From Bin87 sp965222895 (lineage in GTDB: Bacteria > Chloroflexota > Dehalococcoidia > Lucifugimonadales > UBA3495): a stretch of DNA of 64,000 nucleotides. The notes beneath the pieces were generated by a model. That model searched no databases. It worked only from the letters and a program-made list of their open reading frames with translations, and was not told the origin of the DNA. The position numbers and the translations under genes were made by a program. Shown piece after piece: positions 17,304 through 26,762 of this stretch; positions within the stretch are counted from its first letter, which is position 1, and every line of letters begins with the position of its first letter. The stretch spans positions 930,001 through 994,000 of the forward strand of contig CBDCVB010000002.1 of assembly GCA_965222895.1 (NCBI GenBank), read 5' to 3'.

Positions 17304-18014
17304 CTAACTGGCAAACATACGCAGGTCGTCGCACTCGTGCAGCATTGATGCGATGTCGGAATGGGGCGCGAACGCGGTCATTTGCTGCCACGGGCGATGT
17401 TGGATTTCATCACTCATCGCTGCGATGGGCTCGTGCAGCGAATGTAGTATCTGCTGGGCTTCCGAGTGTGTCATCGGCAGCAACCGTTGTGCTGCTCCCA
17501 ACACGCCCACCGCGAAACTGTGACAGAACATCAGCAGCGCGGTTTGCGGCGGGATGCCCGCGGCGCAGGCGGTTGCACCGAGGGCGACGGAGCCGGTTCC
17601 AGGCGCGCGCTGGGTCGCCACATCCGCCCGATATCGTTCGTAGACCGGGCAAGGCCGGTCGGAACCGAGCAGCAGGGCTGATTCGTCCAGGATGCGGCGG
17701 CCGGTTTGGCGGGAGGCCGCGCGCGCTTCGGCGGGCAACTTCATGGCGTTTAAATGCCAGTCAATTGCTGCCAGCTCGCTGGAATCCGCCCGGCCGGCTG
17801 CCCGGCAAGCGTTCAGCAGCGCCACGCCGTCGGAGGGCAGCGCCGACCAGGTGAGCAGGTTGACCAACATCTGCTGAACATCGGCGGCGGAGCGTACCCA
17901 CCGCCGGGCGACCATGCTTTCCAGCCCCTGTGAATGGGCGTACATTCCGGTCGGAAAAAAAGAGTCGGCCAGTTGCAGGGCGACCAGAAACTGCCGATTG
18001 GTAGTAAGCGTCAT
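17304..18014 (-). CDS. ureF: Urease accessory protein UreF
   Basis: A 236-residue UreF-family protein that joins UreD and UreG in the nickel-insertion complex and acts as a GTPase-activating or proofreading partner. N-terminal LQLADSFFPTGMYAHSQGLE is the family signature (usual form DSAFPTGGFAHSGGLE). The start ATG 18014 lies 15 nt after the ureC stop. The C-terminus abuts repeat copy 3 and looks intact (HECDDLRMF). Confidence 0.93.
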   Translation of the reverse strand: MTLTTNRQFLVALQLADSFFPTGMYAHSQGLESMVARRWVRSAADVQQMLVNLLTWSALPSDGVALLNACRAAGRADSSELAAIDWHLNAMKLPAEARAASRQTGRRILDESALLLGSDRPCPVYERYRADVATQRAPGTGSVALGATACAAGIPPQTALLMFCHSFAVGVLGAAQRLLPMTHSEAQQILHSLHEPIAAMSDEIQHRPWQQMTAFAPHSDIASMLHECDDLRMFAS

Positions 18015-18029
18015 GGCGGTGGGCGCCCG

Positions 18030-19748
18030 CTAGACCAGGAAGAACAACTGGGCCAGGCTGAGGCGCTCGGCAGCGGGCACGGTTGCCAGTTCACCGTCGA
18101 CGCGCACCTGGTAGGTTTCGGGGTCAACTTCGATGGTGGGCATGGCGTCGTTGCGCACCATTTGCCGCTTGGTGATGGTGCGGCATCCCCGCACCGCCTC
18201 GACGCGTCGCCGCAGTCCCAACTCCTGATGGACACCCAATTCGTAGGCCCGCCGCGACACAAAGGTCAGACAGGTGCTGGCCAGCGCCGGGCCCAGCGCG
18301 GCGAACATGGGACGGTAGAAGGAGGGTTCGGCGGTGGGGATGGAGCCGTTGGGGTCGCCCATCACCGCCTAGGACACCATGCCGCCTTTGATAATCATTT
18401 TCGGCTTGGCCCCGAAGGAACCGATGGGCCAGAGCACAATGTCGGCCAGTTTGCCCGGCTCCAGCGAGCCGACCAGATGGGATATGCCGTGGGTAATGGC
18501 CGGGTTGATGGTCAGCTTGGCCAGGTAGCGCAGCGCGCGGAAATTGTCATTGTCCGGTGAATCTTCGGGGAGCTTGCCCTTGAACTGGCGCATCTTGTCG
18601 GCAGTCTGGAACAGGCGGGTGAAATTCTCGCCGACGCGGCCCATGGCCTGGGAATCGGAGGCGTACATACTGATGACGCCCAGGTCGTGCAAAACGTCCT
18701 CGGCGGCCATCGTTTCGGGACGGATTCGGCTTTCGGCGAAGGCAACATCCTCAGGCACACGGGGGTTCAGGTGGTGGCATACCATCAGCATATCCATGTG
18801 TTCCGCCAGCGTGTTGACGGTGTAAGGACGTGTGGGGTTGGTCGAGGACGGCAGCACGTTGAGCTCGGCGGCAATGCGTATGATGTCGGGGGAGTGGCCG
18901 CCGCCGGCGCCCTCGGTGTGGTAGGTATGTATCGCCCGACCGCCGATTGCGGCGATGGTGTCTTCGACGAAGCCGGCTTCGTTGAGGGTATCGGTATGGA
19001 TGGCGACCGGCACATCGTAGCGGTCGGCCACGGTCAGGCAGCAGTCGATGGCCGCCGGTGTCGTCCCCCAGTCTTCGTGGAGCTTCAGGCCGCTGGCTCC
19101 AGCCTCCAGTTGTTCTTCCAGAGGGGCCGGATCGCTGGCGTTGCCCTTGCCCAGTAGTCCCCAGTTAACGGGCAGCGATTCGGCGGCCTGTAGCATGAGC
19201 GAGGTGTTCCACGGTCCAGGCGTGCAGGTGGTGGCGCGGGTGCCGTCGGCGGGGCCGGTGCCACCGCCAATCATCGTGGTAATCCCGTTGGACAGGGCGT
19301 GGTGAACCTGCTGGGGAGCAATCATGTGGATGTGGGCGTCGATGCCGCCCGGCGTGGCGATGAGGTGCTCTCCGGCGATGACCTCGGTGCCCGGCCCGAC
19401 CACCAGGTTCGGATGCACGCCGTCCATCACGCCGGGGTTGCCTGACTTGCCGATGCCGACGATGAGACCCTGCTTGATGCCGATGTCGGCTTTGACAATC
19501 CCCAGCACCGGATCCATGACGATGGCGTTGGTTATCACCAGATCCAGCGCGCCATCGCGGTTGGTCATCGCCGATGCTTGCCCCATGCCGTCGCGGGCGG
19601 TTTTGCCGCCCCCGAAGACTAGTTCATCGCCGTAGGTGAGCAGGTCCTGTTCGATCTCGCAAACCAGCGAGGTGTCGGCCAGGCGGAAGCGGTCGCCGAC
19701 GGTCGGGCCGTAAAGTTCCACGTACTGCCGGCGGCTGATGCGTGCCAT
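18030..19748 (-). pseudogene. ureC: Urease alpha subunit ureC, split by an in-frame amber codon
   Basis: The full frame is 573 codons, normal length for the catalytic subunit that hydrolyses urea to ammonia and carbamate. Codon 460 is TAG (18369-18371), in GGMVS-stop-AVMGDPN; beyond it the same frame continues with canonical C-terminal sequence (MGDPN, YRPMF, TFVS, EVDPETYQVRVDGEL, LAQLFFL). No frameshift is present. The N-terminal 459 residues hold the nickel ligands (GGIDAHIHM, the lysine region of GASGLKLHEDWG, HTDTLNEAG, HTYHTEGAGG). The tail could restart at GTG 18365 or ATG 18362. Options: true pseudogene, split protein, readthrough, or an assembly or sequencing error. It starts 1 nt after ureB. 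Confidence 0.88.
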
Positions 19749-19749
19749 G

Positions 19750-20157
19750 CTATCCCTCCGCGTCGTCGCTGGCGCGGTCTGACGGTTGATTGGCAAAGCC
19801 CAGTTGCAGCAGGGATGCAATCGCGCGGGACCGAACCGCCGGCGCATCCAGGTAGCCATCGGTCAGGCCGTTCAGTCCGCTGACGCGGCGGGTGCCGCCC
19901 ACTGCCACTAGGGTTATCTCTTTGCGTGCGCCAGGCTCGAAACGAACCGCCGTCCCGGCCGGAATGTTCAGCCGCATACCGAACGCGGCCTCCCGGTCGA
20001 AGCGCAAGGCTCGGTTCACTTCAAAGAAATGAAAATGTGAACCAACCTGAATGGCCCGGTCGCCGGTGTTCCACACCGATAGCGCGCACGTGGGCCGGCC
20101 GGTGTTAATCTCGATTGGTTCGTCGGAGATGATGTAAGGCCCGGTTTCTGTGCTCAT
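19750..20157 (-). CDS. ureB: Urease beta subunit
   Basis: A 135-residue small urease subunit. The signature INTGRP, GDRAIQVGSHFHFFEVN and ALRFDREAAFGMRLNIPAGTAVRFEPG is well conserved. The C-terminus carries about 30 extra residues compared with the minimal subunit. It lies 1 nt from ureC and 32 nt after ureA. Confidence 0.96.
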   Translation of the reverse strand: MSTETGPYIISDEPIEINTGRPTCALSVWNTGDRAIQVGSHFHFFEVNRALRFDREAAFGMRLNIPAGTAVRFEPGARKEITLVAVGGTRRVSGLNGLTDGYLDAPAVRSRAIASLLQLGFANQPSDRASDDAEG

Positions 20158-20189
20158 TTGTAATCCCGTAGACCGGCGCGCGGCCGGCG

Positions 20190-20492
20190 CTAGACGATGG
20201 GGTCGTGGCAGGACACCAGCTTGGTGCCATCCACAAACGTTGCTTCAACCTGCACCAGGTCCACCAGTTCCGGCACGCCCTCCATTACGTCCTCCCGCGC
20301 CAGCACCTGGCGTCCCAGCTCCATCGTCTCGGCAACGGATTTGCCGTCGCGGGCCGCCTCCAGTATCGCCTCGGTGATGAGGGCCACCGATTCGGGGACG
20401 TTGAGCTTCAAACCGCGGCCTCGACGCTTGCGGGCCAAATCGGCGGCCACGTAAACCAGCAATTTCTCCGATTCACGGGGGATGAGCATCAT
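20190..20492 (-). CDS. ureA: Urease gamma subunit
   Basis: A 100-residue gamma subunit with the expected pattern: MMLIPRESEKLLVYVAADLA, RKRRGRGLKLNVPESVALI, and VMEGVPELVDLVQVEATF. First of the structural urease genes, 34 nt after the glutamine synthetase stop. Confidence 0.97.
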   Translation of the reverse strand: MMLIPRESEKLLVYVAADLARKRRGRGLKLNVPESVALITEAILEAARDGKSVAETMELGRQVLAREDVMEGVPELVDLVQVEATFVDGTKLVSCHDPIV

Positions 20493-20526
20493 AAGGCTGT
20501 TCTTCTCCCATCACAGGGTGGGCCCA

Positions 20527-21867
20527 TCACAGGGTGGAAAGATACCGCGAGACTTCGTAGTCGGTAACCGTTGAACGGTAGTCTTCCCACTCAATCTTTT
20601 TGTTTTCAATCAGACTGTTGAACACGTGGTCGCCCAGCGCCTCGTACAACAACTCGCTGTTTTCCGCCAGGTTGATGGCCTCGCCCAGGCTGCCGGGCAA
20701 AGTGCGGATCCCCAGCGACTGGCGACGCTGCGGGGTCATTTCCAGGACGTTGCCAACCACTGGCGGCGGCACCTGGTACTGCCCCTCGATGCCCCGGAGT
20801 CCGGCCGCCAGCATGACGCTGAATGCCAGGTAGGGATTGCACGCCGGGTCAGCCGCCCGATATTCCACGCGGATGGAGCTCTCGGCGCCGGGTTTGTAGG
20901 ATGGAACGCGCACCAGGTCGGACCGGTTCACATGGGTCCAGGAGACGTAAACCGGAGCTTCGTAGCCGGGCACCAGTCGCTTATAGGAGTTCACCCACTG
21001 GTTGGTCACGGCGGTGATTTCCGGGGCGTGGGCAATCAAGCCGGCGATGAATTGTTTGCCCAGCGCCGACAGGTACTGCTCATCGTCAGCGTCGTAGAAA
21101 CCGTTGCTGCCGTCTCGATACAGGGACTGGTGCAGGTGCAAGCCGGAACCGTTGATGCCGGAAATGGGCTTGGGCATAAAGGTGGCGTGAACATTCTGGA
21201 GTTGGGCCAGCTCCTTGATGACCAGTTTGGCGGTCATCAGGTTGTCTGCCATCGCCAGCGCATCGGTATGTTCCAGGTCGATTTCGTGCTGGCTGGGCGC
21301 TCCCTCGTGGTGGGAATATTTTACCGGGATGCCCATTTCAGCCAGGTTCAGCACCGTATCGCGACGCAGGTCGGACGCCGGATAGCTGGACAGCTGGTCG
21401 AAATAACCGTCAAAATCCAGCGGTTCCGGGGTTTGGGCGTTTTTCAGATAAAAGAACTCCAGCTCAGAACCTACGTAGTAGGTGAAGCCCAATGTGGCGG
21501 CCTTCTCCAGATTGCGTTTGAGCACATAGCGAGGGTCGCCGGGGAAGGTCTGGCCGCGGGGTTGCCGGATATTGCAGATCATCCGGGCCACGGCGTTCTG
21601 GCGCGGTCGCCAGGGCAGGAGCGCGAAAGTGGCCGGGTCAGGGAAAGCCCGCATATCACTCTCGTGGTGCCGCGCAAAGCCGTCGATGGCCGAGCCGTCA
21701 AAGCCCACGCCCATTTCCAGGGCATCTTCCAGGTCATCGACATTGATGGCAAAGCCCTTCAGTTTGCCCAGAATGTCCGTGAACCAGAGGCGCACGAACT
21801 TGACGTCGTTTTCCCGGGCGAGACGCAATACGGATTCCCGGTCGTAGATCCCTTCAGTGGACATCAT
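20527..21867 (-). CDS. glnA: Type I glutamine synthetase
   Basis: A 446-residue GS that joins ammonia and glutamate with ATP. Recognised by GFDGSAIDGFA, the metal and glutamate motifs GSELEFFYL and HHEGAPSQHEIDL, PKPISGINGSGLHLHQSL, and YKRLVPGYEAPVYVSW. Its place between the urea transporter and urease genes argues that it assimilates urease-derived ammonia. The adenylylation-site region typical of enterobacterial GS (NLYDLP) is not seen, which fits GSI-alpha-type enzymes of about 445 residues. Confidence 0.95.
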   Translation of the reverse strand: MMSTEGIYDRESVLRLARENDVKFVRLWFTDILGKLKGFAINVDDLEDALEMGVGFDGSAIDGFARHHESDMRAFPDPATFALLPWRPRQNAVARMICNIRQPRGQTFPGDPRYVLKRNLEKAATLGFTYYVGSELEFFYLKNAQTPEPLDFDGYFDQLSSYPASDLRRDTVLNLAEMGIPVKYSHHEGAPSQHEIDLEHTDALAMADNLMTAKLVIKELAQLQNVHATFMPKPISGINGSGLHLHQSLYRDGSNGFYDADDEQYLSALGKQFIAGLIAHAPEITAVTNQWVNSYKRLVPGYEAPVYVSWTHVNRSDLVRVPSYKPGAESSIRVEYRAADPACNPYLAFSVMLAAGLRGIEGQYQVPPPVVGNVLEMTPQRRQSLGIRTLPGSLGEAINLAENSELLYEALGDHVFNSLIENKKIEWEDYRSTVTDYEVSRYLSTL

Positions 21868-21897
21868 TTCCCCTCTAAATTAGTTTCGGGCGGAGCG

Positions 21898-22617
21898 TCA
21901 GACCGCGACGTACTCGCGCACCAGATTGTAGTCTAAATCCCGGGCGGAGCCTTCCAGCACGATTGCTCCCTTTTCCATCACGTAACAATAGTCGGCGATG
22001 CCGAGGGCGAAATCGAGGAACTGCTCTACGAGCAAAATGGTGGTGTCCTGCTGGTCCCGGAGTCGATGCAAAAGTTCTTCGATTTCCTGAACGATGGAGG
22101 GTTGAATGCCTTCCGTGGGTTCGTCCAGCAGCAGCAGTTTGGGCTGGCGAATCAACGCCCTGGCCAGGGCCAATTGTTGTTGCTGGCCTCCGCTCAAAGT
22201 GCCCGCCGTTTTTTTGGGGTTCAGTTTGAGGGCCGGGAACAAAGTATACATACTGTCCACTGCTTCGGGGCGGCCCTTTTTGCCCGGAAATGCTTCCAGG
22301 CCCATCAACAGGTTTTCGTTGACGGTCAGGTAGGGGAAAATGTGCCGACCCTGGGGCACGTATCCAAAGCCGGCTTTGGCCCGCCGGTGTGGCGCCCATT
22401 TAGTCAGGTCGTTTTCGGCGAACCTGACCTGCCCGGCCCGTGGGTTCAGCAAACCCATTATCGCCTTGAGCAGGGTCGTTTTGCCGACGCCGTTTCGACC
22501 CATCAAGCAGACCACCTGGCCTTCCGGCACTTCCAGCGCTACATCGGACAACACCAGGCTTTGGCCGTATCCCACGGCCAGGCCGCGAATGTTCAACAAC
22601 GGTTCCTTGTATTGCAT
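21898..22617 (-). CDS. urtE: Urea ABC transporter ATP-binding protein UrtE
   Basis: A 239-residue ABC ATPase of the branched-chain amino acid/urea (LivF-like) type. Walker A GRNGVGKTT, ABC signature LSGGQQQQLALARAL, Walker B LLLLDEPTEGIQPSIV. The TEGIQPSI segment is typical of UrtE. Partner of UrtD at the membrane; energises urea import. Confidence 0.93.
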   Translation of the reverse strand: MQYKEPLLNIRGLAVGYGQSLVLSDVALEVPEGQVVCLMGRNGVGKTTLLKAIMGLLNPRAGQVRFAENDLTKWAPHRRAKAGFGYVPQGRHIFPYLTVNENLLMGLEAFPGKKGRPEAVDSMYTLFPALKLNPKKTAGTLSGGQQQQLALARALIRQPKLLLLDEPTEGIQPSIVQEIEELLHRLRDQQDTTILLVEQFLDFALGIADYCYVMEKGAIVLEGSARDLDYNLVREYVAV

Positions 22618-22659
22618 GGGAATATCGCCTGGTAGTGTTCGTGGCCGGAGTGGATTCGT

Positions 22660-23574
22660 TCAGTCCGAACTATTCGACCGCGCCGGCTGGAACGCCAACG
22701 CGACTGCCGGCGACACATTGCGGTTGGCGGCGCCATCGGACGCGGTGCGTTGCGTCTTCCCATGACCGAGGTAGGCCCTGATGACCTCCGGGTCTTGCTG
22801 AACCATGTCCATGGGACCCTCGCTGAGCACTTTGCCCAGATGCAACACGGTAACGGTGCGGGCAAACTGGCGGACAAACTCCATATCGTGCTCGACCACG
22901 AGCACCGAACGGTCGTTGCCAATGGACTGCAACAGTTCCCCGGTGCGTTCCCGTTCACGGCGCGTCATGCCGGCGACGGGTTCGTCCAGCAGCAGCAATT
23001 TCGGCTCCTGCACCAGCAACATACCGATTTCCAGCCACTGCTTTTCTCCGTGGGACAGCGCGCCGGCAGTATCCCGGGCCCTGCCATCCAGCCCCACCTG
23101 TTCCAGCGTCGCCTGAATCCGGTCGGCGTCTCCCGGCCGGTGTCCACCCAACAAGCTGGTGATTCGGGCGCGGAATCCCAGCGTAACCTCCAGATTCTCA
23201 TAGACGGACAGACTGGAAAATATGGCCGGTGTCTGGAATTTGCGACCGACGCCGAGACGCACCAGTTGATGTTCCTGCCGGCGTTTCAGGTCGGTGGCGC
23301 CATCGAAAATAATGCGGCCGCTATCGGGTTTGGATTTGCCGGTTATCACGTCGATGAGCGTGGTCTTGCCGGCCCCGTTCGGGCCGATGAGAAAGCGCAT
23401 CTCGCCGTATTCCATCGAGAAATCCAGTTCATCCAGCACCGTGAATCCATCAAAGCTCACCGTCAGCGACTCCACGGACAGAATGTGGCCGGCAGCTTCC
23501 GGTCGTGGGCCAGCGCCGTTGGCGCGCTGAGGTTGAACCGCTCTCATGCGACGTCCGATGCGGCCAAGGTTCAT
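22660..23574 (-). CDS. urtD: Urea ABC transporter ATP-binding protein UrtD
   Basis: A 304-residue LivG-like ATPase with Walker A GPNGAGKTT, signature LSHGEKQWLEIGMLL (a UrtD hallmark), Walker B LLLLDEPVAGMTRRE. ATG 23574 overlaps the urtC stop as ATGA and has GGAG upstream. N- and C-terminal extensions (about 35 and 30 residues, low complexity) are unusual for the family; the ABC core starts near residue 32. Confidence 0.92.
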   Translation of the reverse strand: MNLGRIGRRMRAVQPQRANGAGPRPEAAGHILSVESLTVSFDGFTVLDELDFSMEYGEMRFLIGPNGAGKTTLIDVITGKSKPDSGRIIFDGATDLKRRQEHQLVRLGVGRKFQTPAIFSSLSVYENLEVTLGFRARITSLLGGHRPGDADRIQATLEQVGLDGRARDTAGALSHGEKQWLEIGMLLVQEPKLLLLDEPVAGMTRRERERTGELLQSIGNDRSVLVVEHDMEFVRQFARTVTVLHLGKVLSEGPMDMVQQDPEVIRAYLGHGKTQRTASDGAANRNVSPAVALAFQPARSNSSD

Positions 23575-24746
23575 CGTTTTACTCCTGGGTTTACTCCTGC
23601 AATCAGGCCCTTTACTCCTGCGACCAGGCCGTTCCGGGCGCCTGACGCCCGTTCTTTGGACAACCACCAGGGCCGTCGCCAGGCTTCACCGCGCAACAGG
23701 CCCATTATGCCGGTCGGGAATAGCAGCACTGCGCCGATGAACACCAATCCCAGGAAATACTGCCAGATGGCTGGGAAGGACTCGCTCAATCCACTCTTGG
23801 CTCCGTTCACTACGATGGCTCCGAGCACCGCGCCCATCAGCACACCCCGGCCACCCACCGCAACCCAGATGGCAACCTCTATCGACGGCACAATGCCCAT
23901 CATGGTGGGGGAGATGATGCCCACCTGCGGGGCGAACAGCGCTCCGGCGATGCCGGCCAGGCCGCCCGACAGTGAGAACACCAGCGTTTTCAGAATCGCC
24001 GGATTGTAACCGGAGAAGCGCACCCGGTTCTCGTCATCTCGCATGGCCACCAGCAGACGGCCAAACCGCGAGGCGATAACCCAGGAACACAGCAGGTAGG
24101 CAGCGGTCAACACCGCCAGGGTGATGTAGTAAAGGACAATTTGGATGGTCGGGCTGTTCAGCGCGAATCCGAACATGGTGGTGTAATTGGTGATGCCGTT
24201 GGTGCCGCCGGTGTAAGGCTGCTGTCCAATGAACAGGATGCTTACAATCAGCGCCAGCGCCTGGGTAATCAGGGCAAAGTACACGCCGGTGATGCGGCTG
24301 CGAAACACCAGGTACCCCAGCGCCCCGGCCAGCGCCGCCGGCACGATGAAAGTCATTGGGATGGCGAACCAGGCATACTTGAAGGGCGCCCAGAAGATGG
24401 GCAGCTCGGTCAATCCGCTCCAGAACATGAAGTCGGGGAGCTTGCCGCCCGCGGATTCGAGTTTCAGGTACATCGCCATGGCGTATCCGCCCAGGCCAAA
24501 GAAGACGCCGTGTCCCAGGCTGAGCATACCGGCGTAACCCCAGATCAGGTTTAATGCCAGGGCGAGGATGGCAAAGGTCAGGAATTTGCCGAGCAACGCA
24601 ATGCGGAATTCCGGCAGCACCATCGGAGCAACGAGCAGCGCCGTCAGCATTATCACCGGAGGTATCCAGGCGCCAACCCGCTCGCTGAACCGGATGGGGG
24701 TATAGGCGTTACGCACGGCGCCGAGTATGGAGGTTTTTGAGACCAC
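23571..24746 (-). CDS. urtC: Urea ABC transporter permease UrtC
   Basis: A 391-residue LivM-like permease with about ten hydrophobic segments. Motifs GYAGMLSLGHGVFFGLGGYAM, GGTNGITNY and VAVGGRGVLMGAVLGA are characteristic. The tail beyond about residue 360 is polar and cytosolic. Overlaps urtD by 4 nt and follows urtB by 7 nt. Confidence 0.93.
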   Translation of the reverse strand: MVSKTSILGAVRNAYTPIRFSERVGAWIPPVIMLTALLVAPMVLPEFRIALLGKFLTFAILALALNLIWGYAGMLSLGHGVFFGLGGYAMAMYLKLESAGGKLPDFMFWSGLTELPIFWAPFKYAWFAIPMTFIVPAALAGALGYLVFRSRITGVYFALITQALALIVSILFIGQQPYTGGTNGITNYTTMFGFALNSPTIQIVLYYITLAVLTAAYLLCSWVIASRFGRLLVAMRDDENRVRFSGYNPAILKTLVFSLSGGLAGIAGALFAPQVGIISPTMMGIVPSIEVAIWVAVGGRGVLMGAVLGAIVVNGAKSGLSESFPAIWQYFLGLVFIGAVLLFPTGIMGLLRGEAWRRPWWLSKERASGARNGLVAGVKGLIAGVNPGVKR

Positions 24747-24753
24747 GGTTGCG

Positions 24754-25650
24754 CTATCTGCCCCGGGCGCGCATGAGGCCGGCGGGTTTCCACTGTAGGA
24801 ACAGTATCACCATCGCAAAGACCAGCACCTTGCCAACCACGGCGGTGGTGCCGAACTCGAACACGGTGTTCAGCATCCCGATGATGAGGGCCGCCAGAAT
24901 GGTGCCGGGAACCTGTCCCAGGCCCCCCAGAATGACGACTATGAATGAGTCCACGATGTAGTTGGTGCCCAGCGACGGGCCAATCGGCCCAATCAACGTT
25001 AGGGCGCAACCGGCAATTCCGGCCAGCCCGGAGCCCAGCGCAAAGGTCAGGCTGTCAACTCGTCGCGTGGAAACACCCAGGCTGGCGGCCATGTCCCGAT
25101 TTTGCATCACGCCCCGCATTCGGCGGCCTTCGTTGGAGCGGTACATATACCAGTACAAGCCTCCCAGACAGGCGATTACCAGGCCGAGGATGAAGATTCG
25201 CTTCATGGGCAACACCAGGTTGGCGGTAACGGAGATTGTTCCGCCGAGCCACGCCGGGGCCACCACCTGAACGTTGGGTGCGCCAAATATGGAGCGGGCC
25301 AGTTGTTGCAGAAACAACCCGACTCCCCAGGTAGCCAACAATGTATCGAGCGGTCTCCGGTACAGGAAGCGTAGCAGTGCATTTTCAACCAGGATGCCGG
25401 CGGTTCCGGCGACGAGAAAGGCGGCGGGGATGGCAATTACGAAGGTTATTTCGGCCAGAGGGTCGCCGGTGAAATAGCGGGCGCCCTGCTGCAGCGCGTA
25501 GGTGGTGTAGGCGCCAATCATGATGAATTCACCGTGCGCCAGGTTGATGACGTTCATCAATCCAAAGGACAGCGCCAGACCCAACGCGATCAGCAGCAGG
25601 ATCGAACTCAGGCTGAGCCCATTAAAAAGTTGTGATGCCCAGATTTCCAT
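24754..25650 (-). CDS. urtB: Urea ABC transporter permease UrtB
   Basis: A 298-residue LivH-like permease with about eight membrane segments. Family motifs: GLMNVINLAHGEFIMIGAY, TWGVGLFLQQLARSIFG, QNRDMAASLGVST, and VVILGGLGQVPGT. Many UrtB proteins have an extra N-terminal domain; this is the short form. It starts about 216 nt after the disrupted urtA. Confidence 0.92.
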   Translation of the reverse strand: MEIWASQLFNGLSLSSILLLIALGLALSFGLMNVINLAHGEFIMIGAYTTYALQQGARYFTGDPLAEITFVIAIPAAFLVAGTAGILVENALLRFLYRRPLDTLLATWGVGLFLQQLARSIFGAPNVQVVAPAWLGGTISVTANLVLPMKRIFILGLVIACLGGLYWYMYRSNEGRRMRGVMQNRDMAASLGVSTRRVDSLTFALGSGLAGIAGCALTLIGPIGPSLGTNYIVDSFIVVILGGLGQVPGTILAALIIGMLNTVFEFGTTAVVGKVLVFAMVILFLQWKPAGLMRARGR

Positions 25651-26762
25651 GAATACTCGGAGCTTCCGTGCTATGGCTGCGAATAGTTATACGCCAGCAG
25701 CGTCGTTTTGAGTACCCGGACGACGGCTGCAACGACACTGATGAAACCCGACGCGGGTGGCCGGGTTTCATCTGCCAGTTCACGTGTGCCAGTTTACCTG
25801 CTGGCCGGTTGCGAAACGGATTCCGCTACCACCAGCATCGGCTACCACCAGCATTGACGGGACTTGCTACTGGGCCAGGTCGCGCAGGCCGGCGGCCCAG
25901 TCGTAGGTGTCGAGGTACGGGTCTGGCACCACGGGCGCACCGGAGTTCCAGACTTCATCGATCTGACCATCGGCGCGCACCGATCCGATGCGAACCGTCT
26001 TGGAGACGTGCTGGTTCTCATCGTGGATGGTTACCATCCCGCCCGGAGCGTCGAAGGTAATGCCCTTGGCGGCTTCCTTCACGGCGGCGACGTCGGTGGA
26101 GCCGGCGGCCTCAACAGCGGCCTTCCACAGATAAACTCCGAAATACCCGGCTTCGATGGGGTCGTCGGTAACACGACCTTCGCCGTATTCGGCTTTGAAC
26201 GCGGCAACGAATTTGGCGTTGGCCGGAGTGTCGGTGGTCTGGAAGTAGTTCCAGGCAACCAGATGTCCGGTGATGTTCTCGGCGCCGATGCCGGTGATTT
26301 CTTCCTCGGCGACGCTGACGGAAACGGTGGGCAGGTCTGCAGCGGAGATGCCGGCGTCCTTCAGCTGCTTGAAGAAAGCAACGTTGGAGTCGCCGTTCAG
26401 GGTGTTGAATACCACGTCCGGCTCGGCGGCCCGAATTTTCGAGATGACGGTGCTGTACTCGGTATGACCAAGCGGCGTGTACTCTTCGCCTACGGCAGTT
26501 AGCCCGGCGGCTTCCAACTGCTTGTTGATAATCAGGTTAGAGGTGCGGGGGAACACGTAATCGGAACCCAGCAGGTAGAACTTGGTCTTGCCTTCCTCCA
26601 GCAGGTATTCAATCGCCGGAACAATCTGCTGGTTGGTGGTGGCGCCGGTGTAGAAAATGTTGGGGGAAGACTCCAGGCCTTCATACTGAACCGGATAGAA
26701 GAGCAGGCCGTTGTTGCTCTCAAAGACCGGCAGCATTGCCTTGCGGCTGGCGCTGGTCCACC

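Noticed and set aside
18369..18371. Pyrrolysine or other recoding at the ureC amber codon
   Set aside because: No pyrrolysine genes are seen, urease has no such residue, and no recoding structure was found; a point mutation or error is simpler.
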